Below are positions 55,285 to 63,789 of a stretch of 64,000 bases of DNA, piece by piece. The position numbers and the translations under genes are program-made. The notes below the pieces were generated by a model, which was given only the letters and a program-made list of their open reading frames with translations, was not told where the DNA came from and made no database searches. The first letter of the stretch is position 1; every line of letters begins with the position of its first letter. Source of the stretch: Polyangium fumosum (GTDB taxonomy: Bacteria; Myxococcota_A; Polyangia; Polyangiales; Polyangiaceae); the NCBI RefSeq assembly GCF_005144585.1, contig NZ_SSMQ01000001.1, positions 310,001 to 374,000 of the forward strand, in the 5' to 3' direction.

Positions 55285-56846
55285 CGACGCGCCCCCCGCG
55301 ACGCACGTCTGCGCAGGAGCAGACCGAGCAGGACGAGGGCGAACGCCGAGGAGCCGGAAGGGGCGCCTGGCGTCGCCGCTCGACACGCGCCCTCGACGCC
55401 CGGTGTTGCGCCCCTTCCGCCGCCAGAGGACATGCTGCTTTCGGCATGGCTCGGATCGATGTCGCCTGCGCCTTGTCCAGCGCCTCCCATTCCGACGGCG
55501 CCCCCGGCGCTTCCAGCGCCTCCCGTTCCGACGGCGTCCCCAGCGCCTCCAACGCCTCCTGTTCCGACAGCGCCCCCGGCGCCCCCAGCGTCTCCCATTC
55601 CGCCTATGCCCCCGTCGCCTCCGGCTCCCCCGTCGCCCTCACCTGGTGTGGCATTGAGGAAGCTACGAAGCATCTCCAGATCCCCGTCGCTGCCCCGGCT
55701 GGCATGGACGAACAGGGCTTGCCCGGTGATCCCCGCTGCGCCTCGCAGCCGTCGGGAATCGACGGCCTGTCCGAGGAAGATCCGAGCGGAGGGCGCCCCG
55801 TCGTCACTCACGGACGCCGCGCTCACGTATCCAGATTTGAAGGTCCACTGGTCGAGCCAGGCGACGACGTATTTTTCGTGGTTGTGCACGATCATGGGCG
55901 TGTTGAACCCGCCAAGGTTCTCGGGGTCGTGGTAGATGACGAACGGGACGCCGATGGCCCCGGACGGGCCCATGCGCATCCCTTTCATCCTGTCGTCGTC
56001 GTTCCCGTCGACCCAGGCCAGAAGGAATTCTGTGCCGTTCGAGCCGACGGCTGGACGGCTCCAGTATGCTGCGTTCTCCTTGGGGAGGCCGAATGCGACG
56101 ATGTCCGCCCCCGGACCGATGAAGGCCCCACGCAGCGTGCCCCCCGTGTCGCTGTAGACGGCGCAAAACGTATTCGCACCGAAGGCGAGCTCGCCGAACC
56201 ACACCGGAGCGGCCGCTTGCGCCACGACGAAACCGCCGGGGTCGGACACCACCCCATCCGTCGTCACGCGCGCGGCGCGAATGGTATCCACGCTCCCGCG
56301 CTCCACCCACGCGACAAGGAACTGCCCGTCCCCGTAGCTCACGGAAGGCTCGACCTGGTTGGCCACGCCCGTGGCAATGGGAAATCCGCCCGGATCGAGG
56401 GTCGTCCCGTCCACCGTCACGCGCGCGGCGTAGACGTTCCCCTCTTCCATGCTCGTCGAACGATCCACCCACACGAGGAGGTGGTTCGTCCCGTCGAACG
56501 CGAGGGCCGGATCCTCGGCTATCACGGGCGCATCGATCAACTGCGGGCCGGCGGGATCTACGGTGCCGTCGGTCGCGATCCGATGGCTCCAGATGCCAAA
56601 TTGGGGATCGGGGCGCTGGGTCCAGACGACTCGGTAATGCGACCCGTCGAACGCCACGCCGCCGGGCAGCTCGTCCACATCCTGGAACGAGGCGACGCCG
56701 CCGCTCGGGGCGAAGAGCGAGCGGGACGGAGCCGAGATCCATTCCTCGGTAGGGTGCTTCGTGGACGAGCAGCCGCCCGACAGCGCAGCGACGAGGACGA
56801 ACGACAAGCAGCACGGACGAACCGCACCGTCGACGAATGAATTCAT
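55269..56846 (-). CDS. Lipoprotein with beta-propeller-like body, Gly-rich repeats and MYXO-CTERM-like tail
   Basis: A 525-residue exported protein. The leader contains LSGGC (Cys26), a possible lipobox. Residues about 40-400 are repeated units of the type AFDGTNHLLVWVDRS and SYGDGQFLVAWVERG followed by RVTVDGTTLDPGG, which suggests a beta-propeller. Then comes a Gly/Ala-rich stretch (about 400-460) including three 12-residue repeats, and finally GACRAATPG (Cys488), a hydrophobic helix and LLLRRRASR, the MYXO-CTERM layout. A protein with both a lipobox and this tail would be lipid-anchored and a myxosortase substrate, or one of the two signals is not used. The function is unknown. It overlaps the YtkA-like gene at its 3' end. 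Confidence 0.75.
   Translation of the reverse strand: MNSFVDGAVRPCCLSFVLVAALSGGCSSTKHPTEEWISAPSRSLFAPSGGVASFQDVDELPGGVAFDGSHYRVVWTQRPDPQFGIWSHRIATDGTVDPAGPQLIDAPVIAEDPALAFDGTNHLLVWVDRSTSMEEGNVYAARVTVDGTTLDPGGFPIATGVANQVEPSVSYGDGQFLVAWVERGSVDTIRAARVTTDGVVSDPGGFVVAQAAAPVWFGELAFGANTFCAVYSDTGGTLRGAFIGPGADIVAFGLPKENAAYWSRPAVGSNGTEFLLAWVDGNDDDRMKGMRMGPSGAIGVPFVIYHDPENLGGFNTPMIVHNHEKYVVAWLDQWTFKSGYVSAASVSDDGAPSARIFLGQAVDSRRLRGAAGITGQALFVHASRGSDGDLEMLRSFLNATPGEGDGGAGGDGGIGGMGDAGGAGGAVGTGGVGGAGDAVGTGGAGSAGGAVGMGGAGQGAGDIDPSHAESSMSSGGGRGATPGVEGACRAATPGAPSGSSAFALVLLGLLLRRRASRGARRQGTS
55479..55586 (-). repeat. 36-base coding minisatellite, three units
   Basis: Three consecutive 36-base units inside the preceding gene encode GGAGGAVGTGGV, GGAGDAVGTGGA and GSAGGAVGMGGA (residues 421-456). 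Flanking sequence on the N-terminal side is a more decayed Gly-rich repeat. Unit number probably varies between strains. Confidence 0.8.
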
Positions 56847-56975
56847 GGTTTCCCCCGTTGTTCGGAATGTTCCGAGACCGGGGCTTTACCACCACGCGCC
56901 GCGCAGGGCGAGCTCTCGGAGCCGCGAGACCCTCGGCAAAGGCCTCCGTTCGTGACGGGAGCTACTTTTTCAAGG

Positions 56976-57749
56976 TCAAATCCCGGAGCCCGCGAGACCC
57001 TCGATCATCTCGCGCAGCGCCTCCGTGAACGCCGCCTTCGACTGCTCGAACAGATAAAAATGTCCGCCTTCAAAAAACCGCGACGTGAAGGCGGCGCTCG
57101 TGTGCTCGCGCCACGGCTCGATTTGCTCGGTGCGCGTCGCGTGATCTCGGTTCCCGCCGAGGGCCACGATGGGGAGCGCGAGCGGCGCTTCGGGGCCGAA
57201 GGTGTTTGTCTCGTAGATCGTGAGGTCTGCGCGGAGCGGCGGCAGGAAGAGGTCCATGAGCTCGTCGTTCGACAAGACGGCCTCCGGGGTGCCGCCATAA
57301 CGGCGAAGCTCGTCGATGAGCCGCGGCCTCGGAAGGTCGTGCAAGGGATTGCGCCCGAGCGGGAGGTGCGGCGCGCGGCTGCCGGAGACGACGAGGGCCC
57401 GAGGCACCGCGGATCCTCGCGCGCGGAGCGCCCGCGCCACCGCGAATGCGACGTGTCCGCCGAAGCTATGGCCGAGAAACACGAACGGGAGGTCGAGCTT
57501 CGGCGCGAGCACGGAGACGAGCGCCGAAGTGAGCGGGAGCATCGACCGGTAAGGTGTCGCCGTGAACATTGCCTCGCGACCGGGGAGCTGCACGGCATGG
57601 AGTTCGACCCAGGGGGGCAAACCAGCGGCGAGCGCGCGGTAGGGAAATGCGCCGCTCCCCGCGTGCGGGAAGACGAAGAGGCGAAGCGCGGGCGCCTCGC
57701 GGGCGGGGACGGTGACGAGGGCAGGGGGCGGAGGCGGGATTTCGGCCAT
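56976..57749 (-). CDS. Type II thioesterase
   Basis: A 257-residue alpha/beta hydrolase of the TEII/GrsT type. FVFPHAGSGAFPYRAL at the start, GHSFGG with Ser95, GNRDHAT with Asp202 and GGHFYLF with His230 form the catalytic triad in the usual order. TEII enzymes clear wrongly loaded or stalled acyl groups from carrier proteins of polyketide and non-ribosomal peptide systems. No such megasynthase adjoins; the nearest carrier protein is the ACP at 37.7 kb, about 19 kb away. ATG 57749 has only a weak ribosome binding site. The 129-base gap behind it (56847-56975) holds nothing recognised. Confidence 0.88.
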   Translation of the reverse strand: MAEIPPPPPALVTVPAREAPALRLFVFPHAGSGAFPYRALAAGLPPWVELHAVQLPGREAMFTATPYRSMLPLTSALVSVLAPKLDLPFVFLGHSFGGHVAFAVARALRARGSAVPRALVVSGSRAPHLPLGRNPLHDLPRPRLIDELRRYGGTPEAVLSNDELMDLFLPPLRADLTIYETNTFGPEAPLALPIVALGGNRDHATRTEQIEPWREHTSAAFTSRFFEGGHFYLFEQSKAAFTEALREMIEGLAGSGI

Positions 57750-57846
57750 GGGATGCGTGAGCCCTAGGCATCACGAAAGGCCCGCGGAGGTCAAGCCCGC
57801 CGTGGAGTTGACGGCCCGCGCGGCTGTCCGTAGCCTCACCCGCGTC

Positions 57847-58500
57847 ATGAAAGACCGCTCCGAGGCGCTCGTGAACGATCCGATCCTCGCCCGGCTCGTG
57901 AACGAATTGGTCACGCGGCACGGCTGCCACACGGTCGTTCTTTATGGCTCGCGCGCGCTCGGAGCGGCGACGGCGGAGAGCGACTGGGACATGCTCGGGA
58001 TCCGCGCGGAGGGCGAGGCGACGCGGGACGCGCGGCTCGTGGACGGGGTGTTTTTCGACGCATTCATCGTGCCCGAGAAGGACGTCGTGGACGCGGGGGC
58101 GAATTATCTGCACGTGCGCGGGGGCATTCCCGTGCTCGACCCGCGCGGGCTCGGCGCGCGCCTCGTCGAGGACGCCGCGGCCGCGCTCGCCCTGCCGCCG
58201 AAAGGTTTGCCCGAGGCGGAGATCGCGGCGCGGCGGGCCTGGTGCCGCAAGATGCTCGGGCGCATCCGCCGCGGCGGGCCCGCGGACGTGGAGGCGCATT
58301 ACCGGCGCGCGTGGCTGCTCTTTGATCTGCTGGAGCTCTATTTCGTGTTTCGGGGCCGCCATTTCCTCGGGCCCAAAGAGAGCTTCCGCAGGCTCGCGGC
58401 GGAGGACGCGCCCGTGCATGCGGCGTTCTCGGCTGCGCTCGCGCCTGGCGCGCCCGTCGAGGCCATCGAGGCGCTCGTCGAGCGCGTGCTCTCGGCTTGA
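57847..58500 (+). CDS. Nucleotidyltransferase-domain protein
   Basis: A 217-residue protein with the minimal nucleotidyltransferase motif in VVLYGSRALGAATAESDWD: Gly34-Ser35 and the metal-binding Asp46 and Asp48. The N-terminal 110 residues form the nucleotidyltransferase fold; the C-terminal part is helical with a His/Arg/Phe-rich segment (YFVFRGRHFLGPKESF) and may contact a substrate. Such proteins transfer nucleotides to small molecules or proteins, and some act in toxin-antitoxin pairs (MNT/HEPN), but no HEPN partner was found next to it. ATG 57847 is the start that keeps the fold intact. It is divergent from the thioesterase gene. Confidence 0.75.
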   Translation: MKDRSEALVNDPILARLVNELVTRHGCHTVVLYGSRALGAATAESDWDMLGIRAEGEATRDARLVDGVFFDAFIVPEKDVVDAGANYLHVRGGIPVLDPRGLGARLVEDAAAALALPPKGLPEAEIAARRAWCRKMLGRIRRGGPADVEAHYRRAWLLFDLLELYFVFRGRHFLGPKESFRRLAAEDAPVHAAFSAALAPGAPVEAIEALVERVLSA

Positions 58501-58510
58501 GGGGCGCCCG

Positions 58511-59206
58511 TCAGAGCCCGCAAAAGCTGCCGGGCCGCGCCCGCAGGGGGCGAGGGAGCTCGGCGTGGGCCGCGCCGCGCTTGGCCCCTCGCGACTGAAG
58601 GAGGAGGCAGGCGGGCGTGTCGCGGACGATCACCGCATGCTTGCCGAGCGCCTTCACGAATTGCACGGCCGTCTCGACCACGGTAGGCTGCGTCCGGTTC
58701 GTCACGGACACCTCGCAAAACCCGGCCAGCACCGCGGGGGCGAAGAAATGCAGTCCCACGAAGTTTTCACGTACGTCGAGGCGCGTCGCGAGCGCCCGGA
58801 GCAGCGCGGTCGGGGCCGTCGTGGCCAGAATGGCGTGTCCGTTCGTGGCGCGCTCGGCCTGCGCGAGCAGGGTTTGTCGCGTTTTCCAGGACAAATCGGT
58901 CGATTCCAGGACGAGGTCGGCGCTCGCCGCGGCCCCGATGTCGCCGGTCGCGCGGAACAGGCGGAGCGCGCGCGTGACGGCCTCCGGGTCGAGCCGGCCG
59001 GCGCGGCGTTTGTCCTCGAGCGCGCAGGCCAATCGCTTGCGCGCCTCGGAGGCGCTGCCGGGCGTGGTTCGAATCATCGTGGCGGACAGACCGGCGAGCA
59101 GGCAAGCTTCGATGACGCCCAGGCTGCCCGCGCCTCCGCCGATGACGGCCACGTCCGTGATCGCGCAGGTTGTCGCGTCGCCGTTCGCGTTTTCCAGCGG
59201 CTCCAT
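58511..59206 (-). CDS. 3-hydroxyacyl-CoA dehydrogenase-like protein, shortened
   Basis: A 231-residue protein covering the NAD-binding half of 3-hydroxyacyl-CoA/3-hydroxybutyryl-CoA dehydrogenase. VAVIGGGAGSLGVIEACLLA (23-30 is the dinucleotide motif), ADLVLESTDLSWKTRQ, FVGLHFFAPAVL and VIVRDTPACLLL align with the family, including the catalytic His region (LHFFAP). The helical C-terminal domain that normally closes the active site (about 90 residues) is missing; the chain ends in an Arg/Pro-rich tail. It may be a truncated relic or a specialised protein. ATG 59206 is the start. It lies ten bases after the convergent nucleotidyltransferase stop. Confidence 0.7.
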   Translation of the reverse strand: MEPLENANGDATTCAITDVAVIGGGAGSLGVIEACLLAGLSATMIRTTPGSASEARKRLACALEDKRRAGRLDPEAVTRALRLFRATGDIGAAASADLVLESTDLSWKTRQTLLAQAERATNGHAILATTAPTALLRALATRLDVRENFVGLHFFAPAVLAGFCEVSVTNRTQPTVVETAVQFVKALGKHAVIVRDTPACLLLQSRGAKRGAAHAELPRPLRARPGSFCGL

Positions 59207-59367
59207 GGTTCCTTTCCCCCAACACCTCCGGCACGCTCGCGGTCGAGCGCTCGGGGTACGATGTCGTATGGGTCCTACATGAGCACCGTCAATCCAGCCG
59301 AGTTCGTCTGGGCCAGCCGACGCCGCGGGCGCAATCGCGGCGGCGCATGTGTACGAGGCGTAGGCGC

Positions 59368-60261
59368 ATGAGCCGCGGCGGATCGTCTTTGCGAGGGGCA
59401 GACGAGGCGCTCCGGCGCGCGCTCGACGACGTGCGGGCGCGTTGCGACGTGGAGGCGCGCAAAGCTGCCGATCCAGTGCATTTCGTGCATCGTTATGCCC
59501 GCCGCGACGACCAGGAGATCGTCGCGATGATCGCGTCGTCGCTGGCCTTTGGCAACGTGAAGGCGCTCTGCGCGAAGATCGAGGACGCGCTCGCGCGGCT
59601 CGGTCCGCGCGTCGCCGAGATCGCCGACGATCCGGCGGCGGTGCGCGCACGGCTGGCGGGGTTCCGGCATCGCGTCTACCGGGACGAGGATCTCGCGGGG
59701 CTCGTGATTGGCACGCGGGCGGTGCAGCGCGCCCATGGCTCGCTCGGCCAAGCGCTCACGGACAAACTCGCGGCGTCGGGCAATCTACGGGAGGCGCTCG
59801 GGGCGTGGGTTCGCGAGATCCGGGAGCGGGGCGAGCTCGGCGCCGGCGCAGGCGGGCGTCGGGGCGCGGAGCATATTTTGCCGGATCCGAGCAAAGGCAG
59901 CGCGGTGAAGCGAATCTTGCTCCTCGTCCGGTGGATGGCGCGGCCGGCGGACGGGGTGGATCTCGGGTTATGGGACGTGCCGACCTCGCGGCTCATCATT
60001 CCCGTGGACACGCACATTCACAAGCTCTCGCGAAACCTCGGGCTCACGGAGCGAACCTCGGCCGATTTCCGGGCGGCCGAGGAGATCACGGCCGCTCTCG
60101 CGCGGCTCGACCCCGAGGATCCGGTGAAATACGATTTTTCGTTGTGCCATATGGGCATGCTCCAGACCTGTCCGTCGAAGCGGGACCCGGAGGCATGCGA
60201 GGGGTGCGGGGTCAAGCCGGTCTGCCGGCACTGGCGGCGTGACGCGCGACGGCGTTCGTGA
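59368..60261 (+). CDS. TIGR02757/DUF2400 family protein
   Basis: A 297-residue protein of the TIGR02757/DUF2400 family. Conserved blocks are DPVHFVHRYARRDDQEIVAM, LAFGNVKAL, GSAVKRILLLVRWMARPADG, VDLGLWDVPTSRLIIPVDTH and the end CPSKRDPEACEGCGVKPVC. The fold region resembles HhH-GPD DNA glycosylases, and the four Cys are spaced C-x8-C-x2-C-x5-C, very like the [4Fe-4S] loop of endonuclease III. The biochemical function is not established. ATG 59368 is taken as start because the conserved sequence follows; the frame is open upstream without coding character. The gap 59207-59367 shows no element. Confidence 0.85.
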   Translation: MSRGGSSLRGADEALRRALDDVRARCDVEARKAADPVHFVHRYARRDDQEIVAMIASSLAFGNVKALCAKIEDALARLGPRVAEIADDPAAVRARLAGFRHRVYRDEDLAGLVIGTRAVQRAHGSLGQALTDKLAASGNLREALGAWVREIRERGELGAGAGGRRGAEHILPDPSKGSAVKRILLLVRWMARPADGVDLGLWDVPTSRLIIPVDTHIHKLSRNLGLTERTSADFRAAEEITAALARLDPEDPVKYDFSLCHMGMLQTCPSKRDPEACEGCGVKPVCRHWRRDARRRS

Positions 60262-60324
60262 GCCGAGCCAAGCCGGGCGAATTCGTATACCATGCGTCCT
60301 TCCCGCGTCCGAGGAGGACTTTCC

Positions 60325-61911
60325 ATGCTTCAATTGATTCGCCCTGCATTTGCGACAGCGTTTATTTTTTGCACTCTCGCCGCCTGCTCGGGCGGCGGGA
60401 GTGGTGACGACGGCGCCGGTGCGTCCGGCGCATCTGGGGGCTCGGGCGGCGCCGGTGCGTCCGGCGGCTCGGGGTCGTCCTCGGGCGGCGGTGGATCGGG
60501 TGGATCCGGGGCCGGGGGCGCGCTCGGCGGACCGTTCCGGTATGGCGTTAATTATGGATTTCCGAACCCTGGCTGGAACGACCAGAACCTCGCCTTCCTG
60601 TCGCACGAGGCGGGCTCGAACAGCGCGCGCCTGAAGCTTTCCGAGCAGCACCTCGATACCTGGGGCTACGACATCGAGGTCGGGGACATGAAAGGGTACG
60701 CGGAGCTCGGCATGGGCGAGCACGTGGCGTTCCTCGGCGTGCCCACGCCCGAGCACGCCACGGCGCCGGCGGGCACCCCGAACTGGGAGCTCGAGCATTA
60801 CATTCCGAAGAACCTCTACGAGCCTGTCTTCAATGGAGACGGGTCGATCAACCCGAACAATTACTGGGGCGCGTACGTGTACCAGACCGTGACCACGTAC
60901 AAGCCCTGGGTGCGCGTGTGGGAGGTGTGGAACGAGCCGGACTGGGTCCCCGATTGGCAGGTCACGCAGACGTGGGAGACGGAGCCGCCGACGAAGGAGC
61001 AGCTCGTGCGGTTCGGCGGGTCGATCTACGATTACGTGCGCATGCTGCGCGTGAGCTTCGAGGCGGCGAAGAAGGCCGATCCCGAGGCGCGGATCGCGCT
61101 CGGCGGGATCGGGTATCCGAACTTCCTCTCGGCCGTGCTGCGCTACACGGACAACCCCTCCGGCGGGGCCGTGACGAACGACTATCCGAAGACGGGTAGC
61201 TCGTATTTCGACGTCGTGAGCTTCCATTATTATCCGGTCTTCGGGCCGGGCAGCTCGGACGAGGGCGTGACGGGCTTCTTGAAGCTGAAGTCGGACCTCG
61301 ACAAGAAGCTCACGGACGCGGGCGTGACGGGCAAGGGGTGGATCGTGACGGAGACCGGCGCGCCGCACGTGGCCGTGGGCGGCGCGCCGGGTGGAGCCGA
61401 ATACGCGCCGAATTACCTGGTGAAGGTGATGACGGCCGCGCAAACGGTGGGGATCGAGCGGATCGATTGGTTCTGCCTGTCCGATGGAAAGGACGTCGGG
61501 GCAAGCACGAATTCGTTCGATTACATGGGTCTTTACGTGGACGTGTCGAAGCTCGGACAAACGAGCGAGGCTGTGCGCACGGAGGCGGGTCGCGCGTACC
61601 GGACGCTCGGCAAGCTCCTCGAAGGCGCGCTGTTCGACAAGACGGGCACGACGGCGCTCGGTTTGCCCGATACGGTCGGGGGCGCGGCCTTCCGCTTGCC
61701 CGACATGCGCCGCGCGTTCGTGTTGTGGGCGCGCACGAAGGGCGGCAGCGAGACCGCGAGCGCGTCGTATTCGCTCGCCGCAGAGGGTTCGTACGAGTCG
61801 TACGGGCTCGATTTTGGCGACACCGGCGCCGTGGAGACGCTGAGCCCCGACGGAGGCAAGATCTCGCTCACGCTCGGCGGCGCGCCGCGGATCTACGTGC
61901 AGAAGCCCTGA
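60325..61911 (+). CDS. Clan GH-A glycoside hydrolase lipoprotein
   Basis: A 528-residue exported enzyme. The leader ends in a lipobox (LAAC, Cys21), followed by a long Gly/Ser/Ala linker (about 22-70) as in surface-anchored proteins. The catalytic part is a (beta/alpha)8 barrel of clan GH-A: the acid/base Glu204 in VWEVWNEPDW and the nucleophile Glu343 in GWIVTETGAP. HYYPVF and NYWGAY are further aromatic substrate-site residues. It is GH5/GH39-like; the substrate is not known but could be a plant or bacterial beta-glycan, fitting a saprophytic predator. ATG 60325 has GGAGG (60313-60317) seven bases upstream. A beta-sandwich tail lies at the C-terminus (about 450-528). Confidence 0.8.
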   Translation: MLQLIRPAFATAFIFCTLAACSGGGSGDDGAGASGASGGSGGAGASGGSGSSSGGGGSGGSGAGGALGGPFRYGVNYGFPNPGWNDQNLAFLSHEAGSNSARLKLSEQHLDTWGYDIEVGDMKGYAELGMGEHVAFLGVPTPEHATAPAGTPNWELEHYIPKNLYEPVFNGDGSINPNNYWGAYVYQTVTTYKPWVRVWEVWNEPDWVPDWQVTQTWETEPPTKEQLVRFGGSIYDYVRMLRVSFEAAKKADPEARIALGGIGYPNFLSAVLRYTDNPSGGAVTNDYPKTGSSYFDVVSFHYYPVFGPGSSDEGVTGFLKLKSDLDKKLTDAGVTGKGWIVTETGAPHVAVGGAPGGAEYAPNYLVKVMTAAQTVGIERIDWFCLSDGKDVGASTNSFDYMGLYVDVSKLGQTSEAVRTEAGRAYRTLGKLLEGALFDKTGTTALGLPDTVGGAAFRLPDMRRAFVLWARTKGGSETASASYSLAAEGSYESYGLDFGDTGAVETLSPDGGKISLTLGGAPRIYVQKP

Positions 61912-62820
61912 TCAGCCCGGCCAATCGATCCGGAACTGATCCATCGGCGAAACACGGGTCGCGCCCTTGGCCAGGCCGAGGGCGCGCACGTCGAGGCCGG
62001 TGTCGTCCGGCGCGAGGGTCAGGAAGTGAAAAGGGCGAATCGAGGGGCCGTCGAAGAGGTCGCGGAACATCTGCCGCTCCTTCGGGCGCAGCCGATGCCG
62101 CGGGCCTCCGCCGCCGCCACAGACGACGAAATGGCGGCCCTCCCGGACGAAATGCTCGTAGGCGTGCACGTGCCCCGAGAGCATCAAGACGGCCTTGCGG
62201 GAACGGAAAAATGCGGGGACGAACGCGCGCTGGGTGCGCGCCGATGGACCGGTGACGGTGCCATTCGTGAACGGCGGGTGGTGGACGAGCACGAGAATGC
62301 CCCGCACGTCCGGATCGGCGTCGAGGCGGGCGAGCATTTCGTTATAAAAGAGCGATTGTTCGTCCCATTGCCGTGAGGGCATGAAGAGCCGGTTCGAATC
62401 GAGCGCGACGATGCCGAGGGGCCCGAGGCGCGCCGTGTAGAACCGGCTTCCTTCGAGCCGGGGGAAACGCGAAAAATAATGGCGGAGCCCCCGCGGCCCG
62501 ATCGACCAGCAATCGTGGTTGCCGAGGATCGGCAAGAGCTCGACGCCCGCGGCGCGGAGCGGCTCGACCAGCCGATCGAAAAACGCCCAGGCCCGGGACG
62601 AGGCGCCGAGGAAGACGTGATCGCCGAGCAGGAGCGTGGCGTCGGGGCGCGCCGCGGTGAGCGCCGCGAGGATGCCCGTCCGCTCGGCGTCGTTCTGCTC
62701 GGCGCGCCGGAAGAGGCGCTCGACGAGGGCCGTGCGTTGCAGATCGGAGACGACGGCGACGCGCCCGCCCTCGCGGAGAGGGACGACGATCGGTGCCGCG
62801 CGTGTCGGGGCAGGGGCCAT
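61912..62820 (-). CDS. Metallophosphoesterase
   Basis: A 302-residue calcineurin-like phosphoesterase. Metal-ligand motifs are GDH (LLLGDHVF), GNHDCW, LVHHPPF and GHVHAYEH. The first motif, normally D-x-H, reads SDLQ, so the first His is replaced by Gln; this may change metal content. The Gly run CGGGGGPRH follows the last His motif, as in purple acid phosphatase-like members. No signal peptide is seen, so it is probably cytoplasmic. The substrate is unknown. ATG 62820 is the start. Its stop directly abuts the glycosidase stop on the other strand. Confidence 0.82.
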   Translation of the reverse strand: MAPAPTRAAPIVVPLREGGRVAVVSDLQRTALVERLFRRAEQNDAERTGILAALTAARPDATLLLGDHVFLGASSRAWAFFDRLVEPLRAAGVELLPILGNHDCWSIGPRGLRHYFSRFPRLEGSRFYTARLGPLGIVALDSNRLFMPSRQWDEQSLFYNEMLARLDADPDVRGILVLVHHPPFTNGTVTGPSARTQRAFVPAFFRSRKAVLMLSGHVHAYEHFVREGRHFVVCGGGGGPRHRLRPKERQMFRDLFDGPSIRPFHFLTLAPDDTGLDVRALGLAKGATRVSPMDQFRIDWPG

Positions 62821-62901
62821 GGGCGAGGGGAGGCATCCTAGCGCGCGCCTCGCGCGGAAGCCGTTGACCAGATGCCCGCGCGCTGGGACGTTCGTAGCCG
62901 A

Positions 62902-63729
62902 ATGATCACCCCCGATGCATCCGGCGTCCCCGCCGCGCCCGTCCAGGGCCCGTCCGCAGCGCTCGTCCCGTTCGAACGCCCTGGCTTCGGCGCGGGCCTC
63001 AAGGCGGTGCTCGGCGGATACGGCTACCTCTTCCGCACGCCGGATCTCTGGCCGCTCGCGCTCGTCCCCACGGGCATCGCGCTCGTGCTCTCGATCGTGC
63101 TCGGCATCTCCGGCGTGAAGCTCGCGCCTGCGCTCGTCGCGCTGATCGTGAAGGAGCCCGGGACAGGCGCGCTGTGGACGGTGCTCGGCTTCGTGCTGCA
63201 AGTTCTCTCGGTCGTGGTGATGCTCGTGGCCGCGCTCGCGACCTCGTTCGCGGTCGCGAAGCCGCTCTCGGGGCCCGCGCTCGAGCGGATGGTGCGGCGC
63301 GCCGAAGCCGATATGGGCGCACCCACGTGGCCCGAGGTCGGGCTCCTCGACGACATGTGGCGCGCGCTGCAGTCGTCGCTCGTGGCGCTCGCGGTCACCG
63401 CGCCGATCCTCATCATGCTCGGCCTCCTGAGCTTCTTCTTCGCGCCGATGAGCGTCGTCGCGTTCCCGCTCCAGCTCGCGGTGGCGGCGCTCGGGGGAGC
63501 GTGGGATCTCTGCGATTGCCCGCTCTCGATTCGCGGCGTGCCCGTGGGCGCGCGCATCGACTTCGTGCGCCGGAACATCGGCGCCGTGATGGGCTTCGGC
63601 TTCGGGCTCGCGTTGCTCTCGTTCCTGCCGTGCACGCTGCTCATCGTGCTGCCGGCCGGCGTCCTCGGCGCGGCGCGGCTCGTGGTCCTGCTGGAGCGAT
63701 ACGAGGCCGCGGGACAGCAGCCGCGCTGA
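62902..63729 (+). CDS. EI24/CysZ-like membrane protein
   Basis: A 275-residue integral membrane protein with about five hydrophobic segments. The start PGFGAGLKAVLGGYGYLFRT with DLWPLALVPTGIAL, then WDLCDCPLSIRGVP and FVRRNIGAVMGFGFGLALLS, follows the EI24/CysZ (DUF540) pattern. CysZ takes up sulfate in enteric bacteria; many homologs have no proven substrate. ATG 62902 is the start; the frame before it is not coding-like. It is divergent from the phosphoesterase gene and 60 bases before hemE. Confidence 0.8.
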   Translation: MITPDASGVPAAPVQGPSAALVPFERPGFGAGLKAVLGGYGYLFRTPDLWPLALVPTGIALVLSIVLGISGVKLAPALVALIVKEPGTGALWTVLGFVLQVLSVVVMLVAALATSFAVAKPLSGPALERMVRRAEADMGAPTWPEVGLLDDMWRALQSSLVALAVTAPILIMLGLLSFFFAPMSVVAFPLQLAVAALGGAWDLCDCPLSIRGVPVGARIDFVRRNIGAVMGFGFGLALLSFLPCTLLIVLPAGVLGAARLVVLLERYEAAGQQPR

Positions 63730-63789
63730 GCTTCGGCGGGCCGCGCTTCGTCGTTGCCACGGGCGGGGCCCGAGGTCACTGTTTGGGCC

